Counted from the first letter of the stretch, positions 1 through 8,656 are shown. The stretch is DNA of 18,297 nucleotides from Candidatus Stramentimicrobium fermentans (GCA_012520575.1 JAAYOB010000035.1:1-18297), one strand, 5' to 3'. The notes: generated by a model not told the origin, from the letters alone. Program-made: numbers and translations.

Positions 1-397
1 GGATAATCTTAATTAAACCAATAGAGTCTGTATCAAAGACAGCACTGGCATTGGGGTGGTCCCCCATTTTAGGGTGATCTCCGGTAAGAGCCAATATATT
101 ATGGACACCCAAGGCGTAAGCCCCTAATAATTCAGCCTTTAAGGCCAATAGATTACGGTCTCTGCAGGTAATATGGAAAATTGTTTCTAAGTTTGTATGT
201 TCCTGTACAATATGGGAAAGGGCAATAGGACTCATCCTTAACGATGCTAAGGGACAATCGGTAATATTAATAGCATCGGTCTGGTTCAAATAGACTTTTA
301 TATTTTCCAACAATTTTTCAATGTTTAGATTGAGTGGGGGATCTAATTCAACTGTAAAAACAGTCTGTCTATTTTGTAATTTTTCTTTGAGTTTCAT
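1..397 (-). CDS. metF: Methylenetetrahydrofolate reductase (MetF-like), 5' part, runs off the window
   Basis: This is the N-terminal 132 codons of a minus-strand gene that starts at 397 and leaves the window at base 1. The product would reduce 5,10-methylene-THF to 5-methyl-THF in the cytoplasm. The translation opens MKLKEKLQNRQTVFTVELDP, the usual first strand of the MetF TIM barrel. It continues with NITDCPLASLRMSP, ITCRDRN and LGVHNILALTGDHPKMGDHP, which match MetF-family segments around the folate and flavin pocket. No convincing Shine-Dalgarno precedes the ATG; an ATG 19 nt further upstream is out of frame. The gene is divergent from a corrinoid/methyl-THF methyltransferase cluster, which fits shared use of methyl-THF. 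Family assignment is firm; the C-terminal half and any MetV-type partner are not visible. Confidence 0.9.
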   Translation of the reverse strand, partial: MKLKEKLQNRQTVFTVELDPPLNLNIEKLLENIKVYLNQTDAINITDCPLASLRMSPIALSHIVQEHTNLETIFHITCRDRNLLALKAELLGAYALGVHNILALTGDHPKMGDHPNASAVFDTDSIGLIKII

Positions 398-557
398 AGT
401 AATTAATATTTTTCATTGAATTTTATTTTAAATCAGTGATAATAAGTATAACATATCCAATTACAGTAGCTTCTATTATAATATACTGCTTCATCTTCAA
501 TTTAAGTCTAATATAAGAATGTTGCAGCAAATTAGTTTTACACTATCATTTTCTGCC

Positions 558-578
558 AATAATTTCAATCAAATTATT
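558..578. promoter_or_regulatory. Perfect 8-bp inverted repeat, operator candidate
   Basis: Arms AATAATTT (558-565) and AAATTATT (571-578) are exact reverse complements around a 5-bp spacer. The right arm overlaps the -35 position of the promoter candidate at 575-603, a typical place for a repressor site. AT-rich composition makes chance symmetry possible, and no regulator is encoded next to it. Confidence 0.35.
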
Positions 579-603
579 CAGAAATATTAAAACAGTGTAT
601 AAT
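575..603 (+). promoter_or_regulatory. Promoter candidate for the corrinoid cluster
   Basis: TATAAT at 598-603 is a perfect -10 hexamer. The -35 at 575-580 (TATTCA), 17 bp upstream, is poor. Initiation near 610 would give a leader of about 110 nt containing the direct repeat at 648-669. Confidence 0.4.
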
Positions 604-647
604 TTATTTAATCTTTATCAAATTAATTCTCGTTTTGCGTTGAGAAA

Positions 648-669
648 AGTCAAATATATAGTCAAATAT
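648..669. repeat. Tandem 10-bp direct repeat AGTCAAATAT
   Basis: AGTCAAATAT occurs at 648-657 and again at 660-669, a 12-bp period. It lies 54-75 bases upstream of the corrinoid protein start. Function is unknown; it could be a regulator half-site pair or chance in AT-rich DNA. Confidence 0.45.
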
Positions 670-722
670 TAAAGGAAAATTACTGAATAGCTAGTTTTTT
701 AATTTGTGCAAGGGGGATTTAG

Positions 723-1361
723 ATGAATAATTTAGAGCGTATTTCAGAAGCCCTGCAAAAGGGCGAGGCAGAAAAGATTACAGAACTGGTCAGGCTTGCT
801 TTAACAGAGCAGCGATCTCCTGAAGAAATACTGGATAATGGCCTCATTGAAGGGATGAATATTATCGGGGTTAAATTTAAGGAACATGAAATATTTCTTC
901 CGGAGGTCTTAATGGCAGCCCGAGCCATGTATGCCGGACTGGATGTACTGAATCCTCTTTTAGCCCAAACAGGAGTGAAAAAAATAGGGAAAGTCGTATT
1001 AGGTACTGTTAAGGGAGATTTGCATGATATAGGAAAGAATTTAGTAAAAATGATGTTAGAGGGCACGGGATTTGAAGTTTTTGATCTGGGGGTAGATGTT
1101 TCAGCGGACAAATTTATTGCAGCAGTGCGAGAACATCAACCAGATATAGTAGCGATGTCGGCGCTTTTAACCACTACCATGGTTTTTATGTCTGAGGTGA
1201 TTAATTCACTTCAATCAGCAGATTTACGAAAGAAAGTAAAAGTAATTATTGGAGGAGCTCCGGTAACCCAGCATTATGCTGATCAAATTGGTGCAGATTG
1301 TTACTCACCCGACGCTGCCACTGCAGCAGAAGATGCTAAAAGACTGATAAAGTATTCTTAA
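723..1361 (+). CDS. Corrinoid (cobalamin-binding) protein of a methyltransferase system
   Basis: This is a 212-residue cytoplasmic protein that carries a corrinoid and shuttles a methyl group between two methyltransferases, as MtbC/MttC/MtvC proteins do. Residues 1 to about 85 form the helical cap domain. From about residue 90 a Rossmann-like B12-binding domain follows. The base-off/His-on motif DxHxxG is D99-L100-H101-D102-I103-G104, with H101 the lower axial cobalt ligand. S146-A-L148 and the glycine pair G177-G178 complete the nucleotide-tail binding pattern. The length is typical of the family. A GGGGG Shine-Dalgarno sits just upstream of the ATG. The next genes are a pterin-binding methyltransferase and a corrinoid activator, so a three-gene operon is likely. 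The methyl donor cannot be told from this protein. Confidence 0.93.
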   Translation: MNNLERISEALQKGEAEKITELVRLALTEQRSPEEILDNGLIEGMNIIGVKFKEHEIFLPEVLMAARAMYAGLDVLNPLLAQTGVKKIGKVVLGTVKGDLHDIGKNLVKMMLEGTGFEVFDLGVDVSADKFIAAVREHQPDIVAMSALLTTTMVFMSEVINSLQSADLRKKVKVIIGGAPVTQHYADQIGADCYSPDAATAAEDAKRLIKYS

Positions 1362-1450
1362 TTGGTTTGGGCTAATTAGAACCGTTAAATGATTAAATTA
1401 CCTTACCTAACCCTCGCATAAAAGAGAAAATAAGAAAAGGAGCCCAATTG

Positions 1451-2266
1451 ATGTTAATAATTGGTGAAAAAATAAATTCTACTCGCGAAAGAGTTAGAAA
1501 GATGATTGAAGATAGAGATTCTAAATCTATTCAGGAACTAGCCTCCCACCAAATAAATGCGGGAGCCCAGGTTTTAGACGTAAACTCATCTGCTGCAAAT
1601 GGTAATAAAGAAGAAAACATGAAATGGCTAGTTAAAACAGTTCAGGAGGTGACTTCATCTCCCTTATGTATAGATAGTGCCAATCCTTTGGAAATTAAGA
1701 AAGGCATAGAAACCTATAAAGAGATTTCCGGAAAGGCGCTCATCAACTCTATCACTGGAGAAAAGGAAAGGATAGAGAGATTATTGCCCACCATAAAAAA
1801 ATACCAATGTAGAGTAGTAGCTTTAACAATGGACGAGAGGGGAATTCCTGATAGTTCCCAGACCCGAATTGATATTGCCCATAAACTAATACGGGTATTG
1901 ACCGATTCAGGAATTCTTTTATCTGATATATATATAGACCCACTAGTGGTACCTATCGGCACCAATGATAAAAATGGTGTGATAGTGTTGGATACTATAC
2001 GCGGAATCAAAGAAGCCTTTCCTGAAGTCAAAACCGTAATAGGTTTAAGCAATATCTCTTATGGTCTTCCGGAAAGAAGATTACTAAACTGTGTTTTCAT
2101 GGTTTTAGCAATGTCTTTCGGTTTAGATGCCGCAATTATTGACCCTACTGATAAAAGAATGATGGCTCTAATTAAGACGGCCCGCACTCTATTAGGACAA
2201 GACAGCTATTGTGCCGAATATATTAAGGCATATCGCGAAGGAAAAATAACCTTCTGTTCTAAATGA
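1451..2266 (+). CDS. Methyltetrahydrofolate:corrinoid methyltransferase (pterin-binding, AcsE/MtvA-like)
   Basis: This TIM-barrel methyltransferase of 271 residues moves a methyl group between a corrinoid protein and tetrahydrofolate. It starts MLIIGEKINSTR and has VLDVN (D43, N45), CIDS (D75-S76), N99 in INSIT, VALTMDERGIP, IDPLVVPIGT and GLSNISYGLPER near residues 198-209. These are the pterin-binding and barrel-end motifs of AcsE and MtvA-type enzymes; D75 and N99 lie close to the AcsE pterin contacts. AAGGAG at 1437-1442 is 8 nt from ATG 1451 and only 5 nt from the in-frame TTG at 1448, so I start at 1451. Its likely partner is the corrinoid protein 89 nt upstream, since no corrinoid iron-sulfur protein genes are present. 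It is not a full MetH, lacking the other domains. Confidence 0.92.
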   Translation: MLIIGEKINSTRERVRKMIEDRDSKSIQELASHQINAGAQVLDVNSSAANGNKEENMKWLVKTVQEVTSSPLCIDSANPLEIKKGIETYKEISGKALINSITGEKERIERLLPTIKKYQCRVVALTMDERGIPDSSQTRIDIAHKLIRVLTDSGILLSDIYIDPLVVPIGTNDKNGVIVLDTIRGIKEAFPEVKTVIGLSNISYGLPERRLLNCVFMVLAMSFGLDAAIIDPTDKRMMALIKTARTLLGQDSYCAEYIKAYREGKITFCSK

Positions 2267-2287
2267 TTTCTAAATAATGGGGGAATA

Positions 2288-4156
2288 ATGGTAAGAGTAA
2301 CTTTTTTACCGAATAATGAAAATATTGAAATAGCTAATGGTGATTCTTTATGGGAGACTATACTGAAAGCAGGCATCAGGCCTAATTCAATCTGTGGCGG
2401 AAAGGGTATTTGCGGTAGATGTAAGGTACTGTTAAAGGAAGGAATAACAGAGCCCACTGTCCAAGAAACAGAACTTCTTTCCCCGGAGGAGATTAAAAAA
2501 GGCATTCGCTTGGCCTGTCAAACCAGATTGTATAATAATTGCACTGTAGAGATTCTTCCTGAAAATAGAACAGGTCTCCAAGATATTTTCCCTCTGAACA
2601 GGGTAGATAATGCTAAAGATTTTAAGAGTAGTTTTTGGTTAGATGCTAATGTAGAGAAGATTTTCTTAACTGTGGACAAACCGTCTTTATTAGATCAGAG
2701 GTCAGACTGGGGAAGAATTAAGGAGGCATTGGTTCGAAAAAAAGAAAAAAATCTTAATTATCTCCAAACCCCGCTACCATTATTAAAAAAACTCCCCGTC
2801 TTACTCAGAGAGGCTGATTTTATAGTTACTGTTGTAATATGCAACGGAAAAATTACAGCTTTGGAAAAAGGAGACACTGCCGACAAGGTTTTTGGCATGG
2901 CTTTTGACCTGGGTACTACTACAGTGGCTGGGTATTTAATCGATTTGAAAACCGGGAAAGAGGTTTCAGCTCTATCTAAAACTAATTCACAGATTAGCTA
3001 TGGTGATAATATTATATCGAGGATTGATTTTACTCAAAATAAGGAAAATGGATTAGCGATATTACAAAAAGAAATCATAAATACAATAAATGAGCTTATC
3101 AATGAAACTATTCAGAATACCGGAATAAGTAGAGATAATATCTATGAAATAACAATAGCGGCTAATACCTGCATACATCATCTCTTTTTAGGGATTATTC
3201 CAATTTATTTGGCATCATCGCCTTTTCTTGCGGCGTTCAATAGAGGTCTTAGCCTAAAAGCAAAAGAGATTCCTGCTTTATATTTATCTCCAGAGACTAA
3301 TATTTACATGCTTCCAACTATTTCTGCCTTTATAGGCTCAGATGTTTTAGCCGGAATCCTTTTTAACGGTATGAATGATAGGGAAGAAATCACATTACTT
3401 ATAGATTTAGGAACCAATGGCGAGGTAATTTTAAGCAAAAATGGAGAATTATGGGCCTGTTCTACGGCGGCAGGGCCTGCCTTTGAGGGAATAGGGATTA
3501 GTTGCGGGATGAGGGCTGTAGAAGGAGCTATCGATAGAGTAAAATTAAGCAAAAACACAATTAACCGGCATGTCATCGGCAATGGTAACCCTAAAGGAAT
3601 CTGCGGTTCGGGAATTATTGATCTGGTTTCAGATATGTTGAGAATTGGTTTGATAGATAAAAGCGGCAGATTAATGACGAAAAAAGAATGCCCTTCTGGG
3701 ATTAGCGAACAAATTAAAAATAGACTTGATATTAAATCAGGTGAAAATATATTTCTTTTAGTTAAAGAAAATGAGACAGAAGAAGGCAAGGAAATCTATC
3801 TCAGTCAGAAGGATATTAGAGAAATACAAGTAGCCAAAGCAGCTATTGCCAGTGGTATAAAAATTCTCTTAAGAGAAGCGGCCCTTGAGACAAAAGATAT
3901 TGGGGAATTATTCTTAGCCGGCTCTTTTGGTAATTTTATTAATATAGAAAATGCCATTAAGATAGACCTATTGCCAAATATTTCTTTAAAAAGAATAAGT
4001 TTAGTAGGAAATGCGGCAGGCAAGGGTGCCGAATTAGCTTTATGTTCCCGGAGGATAAGAGAAATAGGTGAAGGGATATATAAAGATGTCAAATATGTAG
4101 AGTTATCCACTCATCCCAATTTTTCAAAGGAATTTATGGAAACCATTTCTTTCTGA
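2288..4156 (+). CDS. Reductive activator of corrinoid protein (RACo-like 2Fe-2S/ASKHA ATPase, DUF4445)
   Basis: The product has 622 residues. It would use ATP to drive one electron onto an inactive Co(II) corrinoid protein and return it to Co(I). Residues 1 to about 90 are a plant-type 2Fe-2S ferredoxin domain with ligands C36, C42, C45 and C77. A linker follows, then an actin-like ASKHA ATPase with FDLGTTT (206-212) and IDLGTNGE (372-379) phosphate loops. Near the C-terminus FLAGSFGNFINIENAIKIDL is the adenosine-side motif of DUF4445 proteins. Length and domain order match RACo/RamA-like activators, but it has a plant-type 2Fe-2S cluster rather than RamA's 4Fe-4S domain. GGGGG lies just before the ATG and the gap from the methyltransferase stop is 21 nt, so co-transcription is likely. 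Its target is presumably the corrinoid protein of this operon, though such activators can be promiscuous. Confidence 0.93.
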   Translation: MVRVTFLPNNENIEIANGDSLWETILKAGIRPNSICGGKGICGRCKVLLKEGITEPTVQETELLSPEEIKKGIRLACQTRLYNNCTVEILPENRTGLQDIFPLNRVDNAKDFKSSFWLDANVEKIFLTVDKPSLLDQRSDWGRIKEALVRKKEKNLNYLQTPLPLLKKLPVLLREADFIVTVVICNGKITALEKGDTADKVFGMAFDLGTTTVAGYLIDLKTGKEVSALSKTNSQISYGDNIISRIDFTQNKENGLAILQKEIINTINELINETIQNTGISRDNIYEITIAANTCIHHLFLGIIPIYLASSPFLAAFNRGLSLKAKEIPALYLSPETNIYMLPTISAFIGSDVLAGILFNGMNDREEITLLIDLGTNGEVILSKNGELWACSTAAGPAFEGIGISCGMRAVEGAIDRVKLSKNTINRHVIGNGNPKGICGSGIIDLVSDMLRIGLIDKSGRLMTKKECPSGISEQIKNRLDIKSGENIFLLVKENETEEGKEIYLSQKDIREIQVAKAAIASGIKILLREAALETKDIGELFLAGSFGNFINIENAIKIDLLPNISLKRISLVGNAAGKGAELALCSRRIREIGEGIYKDVKYVELSTHPNFSKEFMETISF

Positions 4157-4261
4157 ATACCGAACGCAAACCCAGTTAATTAGTTATGGTTTAATTTAAG
4201 AAGATAATTACCCTAAATTTTTAATTTTCAGAATAAATTAAAGAAAAAAGGAAACAATAAA

Positions 4262-5944
4262 TTGTTTTTACCCACTACCAGAGCGGAAATGAAGAGCCGA
4301 AACTGGGCTCACCTGGATATTATTTTAGTATCCGGAGATACCTATATTGATAGTTCTTTTATAGGGGTCTCTTTATTAGGCAAGCTTCTCTATAAAGAGG
4401 GTTATAAGGTAGGTATTATTGCCCAGCCGGATATCACGAATCCGGATGATATCAGCCGCTTGGGTGAACCGCAACTATTCTGGGGCGTAACATCCGGCTC
4501 GCTGGACTCTATGATAGCCAATTATACCGCTACAGGCAGAAAGAGAAAGAAGGATGATTTTACTCCGGGAGGAATAAATAATCGAAGACCGGATAGGGCA
4601 ACCATAGTTTACACCAATCTTATCAAGCAATATTTTAAAAAGACCAGTCCCATAGTTTTAGGTGGTATCGAAGCGAGCTTAAGAAGGTTAGCCCATTATG
4701 ATTTCTGGGATAATAGTATCAGGCGCTCTATTCTCTTGGATAGCAAAGCCGATTATCTAATCTATGGCATGGCTGAAAAGAGTCTGCTGCAATTTGCTCA
4801 ACGGCTGGCACGAGGGGAGAACGTGGAAGATTTAAGAGGAATATGTTATATTTCTCAAGCACCACTAAAAAAAGGAATTACCCTACCTTCTTTTTCTGAG
4901 GTGAGCAATGACAAACAAAAATTTATAGATATGTTCCACCTTTTTTATGAGAATCAGGACCCCTATTCCGGTAAAGTTCTTTTTCAAAAATATAATAATC
5001 GCTATCTCATACACAACCCCCCCTCCCATCCTTTGACTACCAGAGAATTGGATGAAGTATACGAGATCGATTATGAAAGAGAAGTACATCCATATTACCG
5101 TAAATCAGGCTCGGTAAAGGCATTAGATACCATTAAATTTTCCGTAACTTCTCATCGGGGTTGCTTTGGAGAGTGTAATTTTTGTGCTATCACGGTCCAT
5201 CAGGGAAGATATATTCAATCCAGAAGTCAGAATTCTATTATACGTGAAATCAAGGGACTGGTGAAACGAAAAGACTTTAAGGGTTACATTCTAGATGTGG
5301 GCGGGCCCACCGCTAATATGTACGGTATGGAATGTATTCAAAAGGGAAGAGGAAATTATTGCGTAAAGAAACGCTGTTTGTTCCCTTCTTTTTGCGTCAA
5401 TTTATCAGTTGATCATGAGGTACAGATCCAATTATTAAGAGCAGTCAGGAAAACAAAAGGGATTAAAAAAATATTCATAGCATCCGGACTTCGTTATGAT
5501 TTAGTATTAGCAGATCATAAAAATGGTGAACGTTATCTCCGGGAAATCATTGCTCATCATCTTTCGGGACAACTAAAGATTGCTCCTGAACATATCGATT
5601 CCAAAATTCTGACCTTAATGGGCAAGGGCAATAATAATCTGTTAAGCAGATTTAAAAAGCTATTTGATCGAATTAATAATCAGGAAGGACTTAAGCAATT
5701 TCTCACCTATTATTTTATAGCTGCCCACCCCGGTTGTAGAGAAAAGGATATGGTTTATCTGAAAGAATATATTGAAAAGGAACTAAAGATAAAGCCTGAG
5801 CAAGTACAAATTTTTATTCCGGCACCTTCAACATATTCCGCTATCATGTATTATGCAGAATGTGATCCCTTTACTAAAAATAAAATTTTTGTGGAAAAAA
5901 AGGTAAAAAATAAGAATAATCAGAAAAAAGTAGTAATAGATTAG
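4262..5944 (+). CDS. YgiQ-family (UPF0313) radical SAM protein
   Basis: This is a 560-residue cytoplasmic radical SAM protein of unknown substrate. The N-terminus FLPTTRAEMKSRNW and the following GDTYIDSSFIGVSLL are hallmarks of YgiQ. The 4Fe-4S motif CxxxCxxC is C301, C305, C308 within SHRGCFGECNFCAITVHQGR. Downstream, LDVGGPTANMYGMEC and a run of cysteines around KRCLFPSFC are family-specific and could bind a second metal centre. LKIAPEHID and FIPAPSTYSAIMYY are also typical. The start is TTG at 4262: AAGGAAA at 4248-4254 is 7 nt away and the protein begins exactly where the family does. The length matches the shorter bacterial forms; E. coli YgiQ is longer at the C-terminus. It lies 105 bp after the RACo gene and may have its own promoter. 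No functional link to either neighbour is evident. Confidence 0.93.
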   Translation: MFLPTTRAEMKSRNWAHLDIILVSGDTYIDSSFIGVSLLGKLLYKEGYKVGIIAQPDITNPDDISRLGEPQLFWGVTSGSLDSMIANYTATGRKRKKDDFTPGGINNRRPDRATIVYTNLIKQYFKKTSPIVLGGIEASLRRLAHYDFWDNSIRRSILLDSKADYLIYGMAEKSLLQFAQRLARGENVEDLRGICYISQAPLKKGITLPSFSEVSNDKQKFIDMFHLFYENQDPYSGKVLFQKYNNRYLIHNPPSHPLTTRELDEVYEIDYEREVHPYYRKSGSVKALDTIKFSVTSHRGCFGECNFCAITVHQGRYIQSRSQNSIIREIKGLVKRKDFKGYILDVGGPTANMYGMECIQKGRGNYCVKKRCLFPSFCVNLSVDHEVQIQLLRAVRKTKGIKKIFIASGLRYDLVLADHKNGERYLREIIAHHLSGQLKIAPEHIDSKILTLMGKGNNNLLSRFKKLFDRINNQEGLKQFLTYYFIAAHPGCREKDMVYLKEYIEKELKIKPEQVQIFIPAPSTYSAIMYYAECDPFTKNKIFVEKKVKNKNNQKKVVID

Positions 5945-6121
5945 TGAATAAAATATTTTTTTATAAGATATAGGCATTAAGCTTTTTCTCAAAATAATTT
6001 TTTAAATATCCTGAGGACAGTTAATAATAGGGTCTATGATTTCTCAAAATCCTAAAATAATAAATGTAAGTAATTTTACTGCTATATAACAGCAACATTT
6101 TATACAACACGCATTACGATG

Positions 6122-6150
6122 TTGTGAGATGTACTATATACTGGTATACT
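6122..6150 (+). promoter_or_regulatory. Promoter candidate for phoBR with extended -10
   Basis: TTGTGA at 6122-6127 (4 of 6 to TTGACA) and TATACT at 6145-6150 are separated by exactly 17 bp. TGG directly before TATACT gives an extended -10. ACAACA (6104-6109) and TGTTGT (6120-6125) form an inverted repeat over the -35. TACTATATAC is repeated at 6132-6141 and 6147-6156 around the -10. I saw no Pho-box array here. Confidence 0.55.
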
Positions 6151-6230
6151 ATATACGAGAAAAGGGGGTTTCCTAGAGGAGAATTCCCCTTAAGTAATTA
6201 ATGATTTTTAGATACGAAGGTATATTTAAT

Positions 6231-6911
6231 TTGATACCACTTATTTATGTTATTGATGATGAGCAAGATATTGTTGACCTTATTGCTTTGCATCTGGAGA
6301 GATCCAATTTTCGGGTGGAGGGATTTTTAGATGCAACAACCTTTTATCTTCAGTTAAATAAAAAAATACCGGATTTAATTATCTTAGATCTTATGCTTCC
6401 GGATCAGAGCGGTTTTGAGGTATGTAAATATCTAAAAAAAGAAGATAGATATAGCAGTATACCCATCATTATTCTTTCCGCTCTTATAGGAGAAACTGAA
6501 AAAATTCTTGGTTTAGAATTGGGAGCTGATGATTATATCACCAAACCATTTTCCCCATTGGAGATGGTAGCCAGAGTAAAAGCAGTACTAAGACGACAAA
6601 CCGATAAATCAAGAGAGAGTAGAATTATAATAGATGATGATTTTATTATTGAAATAGAAAAGCACAAAGCGTTTGTCGATGAAAAGGAAGTTCCTCTCAC
6701 TGCCACTGAATTCAAGATTTTGAGTTTATTGGCTAATAAACAGGGATGGGTATTTACCAGGGGGCAGATACTGGATTATCTCTGGGGTGAAGAAAAGGCC
6801 GTTCTGGAACGTACCATTGATGTTCATATCAAAAATTTGCGGGAAAAATTGGGCTTTAAAGGCTATTTAATTAAGAATGTAAGAGGAATAGGCTATAAGT
6901 TGGAACAATGA
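6231..6911 (+). CDS. phoB: PhoB/PhoP-type response regulator (OmpR family)
   Basis: This is the transcription factor of the phosphate two-component system. Residues 1 to about 120 form the receiver domain, with acidic pocket D9-D10, phosphoacceptor D53 in ILDLMLP, switch S83 and K105 in TKP. A winged-helix OmpR/PhoB DNA-binding domain follows, with LTATEFKILSLLANKQGWVFTR and the C-terminal KNVRGIGYKLE typical of the class. I chose TTG 6231 (226 residues) because it places the domain start and D53 where the family has them, and AAGG at 6217-6220 is 10 nt upstream. An in-frame ATG at 6201 would add ten residues (MIFRYEGIFN) and has GAGGAG 19 nt upstream, too far to be ideal. The gene overlaps phoR by 4 nt (ATGA), implying coupled translation. 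The phosphate role is inferred from the pst and phoU genes that follow. Confidence 0.93.
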   Translation: MIPLIYVIDDEQDIVDLIALHLERSNFRVEGFLDATTFYLQLNKKIPDLIILDLMLPDQSGFEVCKYLKKEDRYSSIPIIILSALIGETEKILGLELGADDYITKPFSPLEMVARVKAVLRRQTDKSRESRIIIDDDFIIEIEKHKAFVDEKEVPLTATEFKILSLLANKQGWVFTRGQILDYLWGEEKAVLERTIDVHIKNLREKLGFKGYLIKNVRGIGYKLEQ

Positions 6912-8656
6912 TTAAATTACACTTGCAAAAAAAAATACTCATTTCTCTTATTATTACTCTATTTCTAATATCATGCTTAATTCCACTCTCCTCGTTTATT
7001 AAATCTCAATATATTAACAGCAAAGTTAAAGAACTTACCAATCTTTCCTTCACCATACAAACAGTTATAGAACCTCTTTTAGAACAGGAAAACTGGCCGG
7101 AATTAGAAAATCTTATTAAAGAGATGTTTAAACAGTCAGACGCAAGGATATCAATTATCCTTGCCGATGGTAAAGTGGCAGCTGAAACATTTAAGGATTT
7201 ATCAGGAATGGAAAATCACCTCAACAGACCGGAAGTGAAAGCAGCTTTTCAGGGGGAGATAGCACATGGGATAAGATACAGCAGTACCGCAAAAGAGGAT
7301 ATGTTTTATGTCGCGATTCCTGTTTTTATAGAAAATAATCTTAAAGCGGTTATTAGGATAAGTACCTTTTTAGAAGAAATAGACTTTATTTTGAGCAGAC
7401 TAAGAAGTATGGCAGTTCTTTTTAGCCTGCTTATGGTTTTACTATTAATGGGAATTACTTATCTTGATAATCATAAAACCAAAAAAACTATTAAGAAATT
7501 GATTCAGGGATTTCAAGAAATAGGAGAAGGTCGTCTGGAAACTAGAATTTTATTGCCTTCCGGAGAGCCGGAAATTAATGAACTTATTAATCAATTTAAC
7601 GGGATGACTGAAAAACTAAGCCGGATTATAAGAGGACTATCAGAAGAGAGAGAAGAATTAAACAGTATCATTGCTTCCGTTCCCAGTGGTATTGCTCTGG
7701 TGGACAAGGAAGGAAGGATAATTTTAAGTAATAGTTATTTTAATAAAATTTTCTCCTACCATCCTCATGATAATAAAGATAAGTATTTCTGGGAGATATT
7801 GAGAGAAAATAAGTTAAACCAAAAGGTAAGTGAATTGATAGAAAAGAAAAGGAATTTTAACACCGAGCTTGAATTAAATGGAAACATTTATCTAGTCAAT
7901 GGGAATTATATGGACCGAAAGAATAAGTCTATTCTGGTTTTACATGACATAACTACCTCCAGAAAATTAGAACAGGTAAAAAGGGAACTGGCAACCAATG
8001 TTTCCCATGAACTAAGAACCCCCCTTACCTCTATTAAAGGTTATATAGAGACCTTAGAAGATGCCAGCGCCGGAGATAGAGAAAGGTATCTATCTATTAT
8101 CAAAAGAAATTTAGAAAGAATTATTAATATGGTTAATGATCTTCTTTTTTTATCTGAGTTAGAAGACAAAGAAGGAAAAGTATGCCTTGAGAAGGTGGAT
8201 TTAGGTGAAATAGTAGCCAATATACATAAAATTTTTGCACTTTCTCTAAAGGATAAAAACCTGAAATTTAATATTAATATCCCACCAGATTTGCCCAGTA
8301 TTGAGGCTGATCAGTTTAAAATTGAACAATTGCTTATTAATTTAATTGATAATGCGATTAAATTTACCGACCAGGGTGAAATAACTGTTTCTCTAGGATT
8401 AATTTGTGAGAGGAGGATAAAAATAGAAGTCGCCGATACCGGTATCGGATTAAAAAAAGAAGAGCTAGTCCGTGTTTTTGAGCGCTTTTATGTAACAAAT
8501 AAAGCAAGATCACGAAAAGAAGGGGGAACAGGGTTAGGACTTTCCATTGCTAAACATATTGTACAATTACATCAGGGCGAGATAGATATTGACAGTCAGC
8601 CAGGATTAGGCACTAAGGTAAGGGTTATCCTACCTATCAATCCCATCTTATCTTAA
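6908..8656 (+). CDS. phoR: PhoR-type phosphate sensor histidine kinase
   Basis: This is a 582-residue inner-membrane kinase, partner of the overlapping response regulator. There is a TM helix at about 9-30, an extracytoplasmic segment of about 135 residues, and a second TM at about 168-187. Then come a HAMP linker, a PAS domain at about 248-340, and HisKA with the phosphoacceptor H367 in VSHELRTPLTSIKGY. The ATPase domain has the N box (N482 in IDNAIKFT), the G1 box VADTGIGL (D510), FERFYV and GGTGLGLSIAKHIV. This is the PhoR architecture with a full periplasmic loop, as in Bacillus PhoR rather than the short-loop E. coli form. It is followed after 176 bp by pstS, consistent with control by Pst transport and PhoU. 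Ligand sensing by the loop is not shown by sequence. All catalytic residues are present. Confidence 0.93.
   Translation: MIKLHLQKKILISLIITLFLISCLIPLSSFIKSQYINSKVKELTNLSFTIQTVIEPLLEQENWPELENLIKEMFKQSDARISIILADGKVAAETFKDLSGMENHLNRPEVKAAFQGEIAHGIRYSSTAKEDMFYVAIPVFIENNLKAVIRISTFLEEIDFILSRLRSMAVLFSLLMVLLLMGITYLDNHKTKKTIKKLIQGFQEIGEGRLETRILLPSGEPEINELINQFNGMTEKLSRIIRGLSEEREELNSIIASVPSGIALVDKEGRIILSNSYFNKIFSYHPHDNKDKYFWEILRENKLNQKVSELIEKKRNFNTELELNGNIYLVNGNYMDRKNKSILVLHDITTSRKLEQVKRELATNVSHELRTPLTSIKGYIETLEDASAGDRERYLSIIKRNLERIINMVNDLLFLSELEDKEGKVCLEKVDLGEIVANIHKIFALSLKDKNLKFNINIPPDLPSIEADQFKIEQLLINLIDNAIKFTDQGEITVSLGLICERRIKIEVADTGIGLKKEELVRVFERFYVTNKARSRKEGGTGLGLSIAKHIVQLHQGEIDIDSQPGLGTKVRVILPINPILS

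Larger units (their letters stand above)
398..722. other. Divergent intergenic region between metF and the corrinoid cluster
   Basis: No gene is visible in these 325 very AT-rich bases. They hold a sigma70-like promoter candidate for the plus-strand cluster (TATAAT at 598-603), a perfect inverted repeat at 558-578 and a 10-bp direct repeat at 648-669. On the minus strand a TATACT hexamer (complement of 445-450) could serve as the -10 for metF, but its -35 is weak. I saw no cobalamin riboswitch-like conserved boxes. Confidence 0.5.

Noticed and set aside
398-722. Cobalamin riboswitch upstream of the corrinoid operon
   Set aside because: I could not find the conserved B12-box or the surrounding helices on either strand; the region is simple AT-rich sequence.
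3304-3789. Long minus-strand frame inside the RACo gene (161 codons)
   Set aside because: It is an overlapping shadow of a well-supported coding frame, with a serine/isoleucine/leucine-rich translation typical of antisense reading and no recognisable motif.
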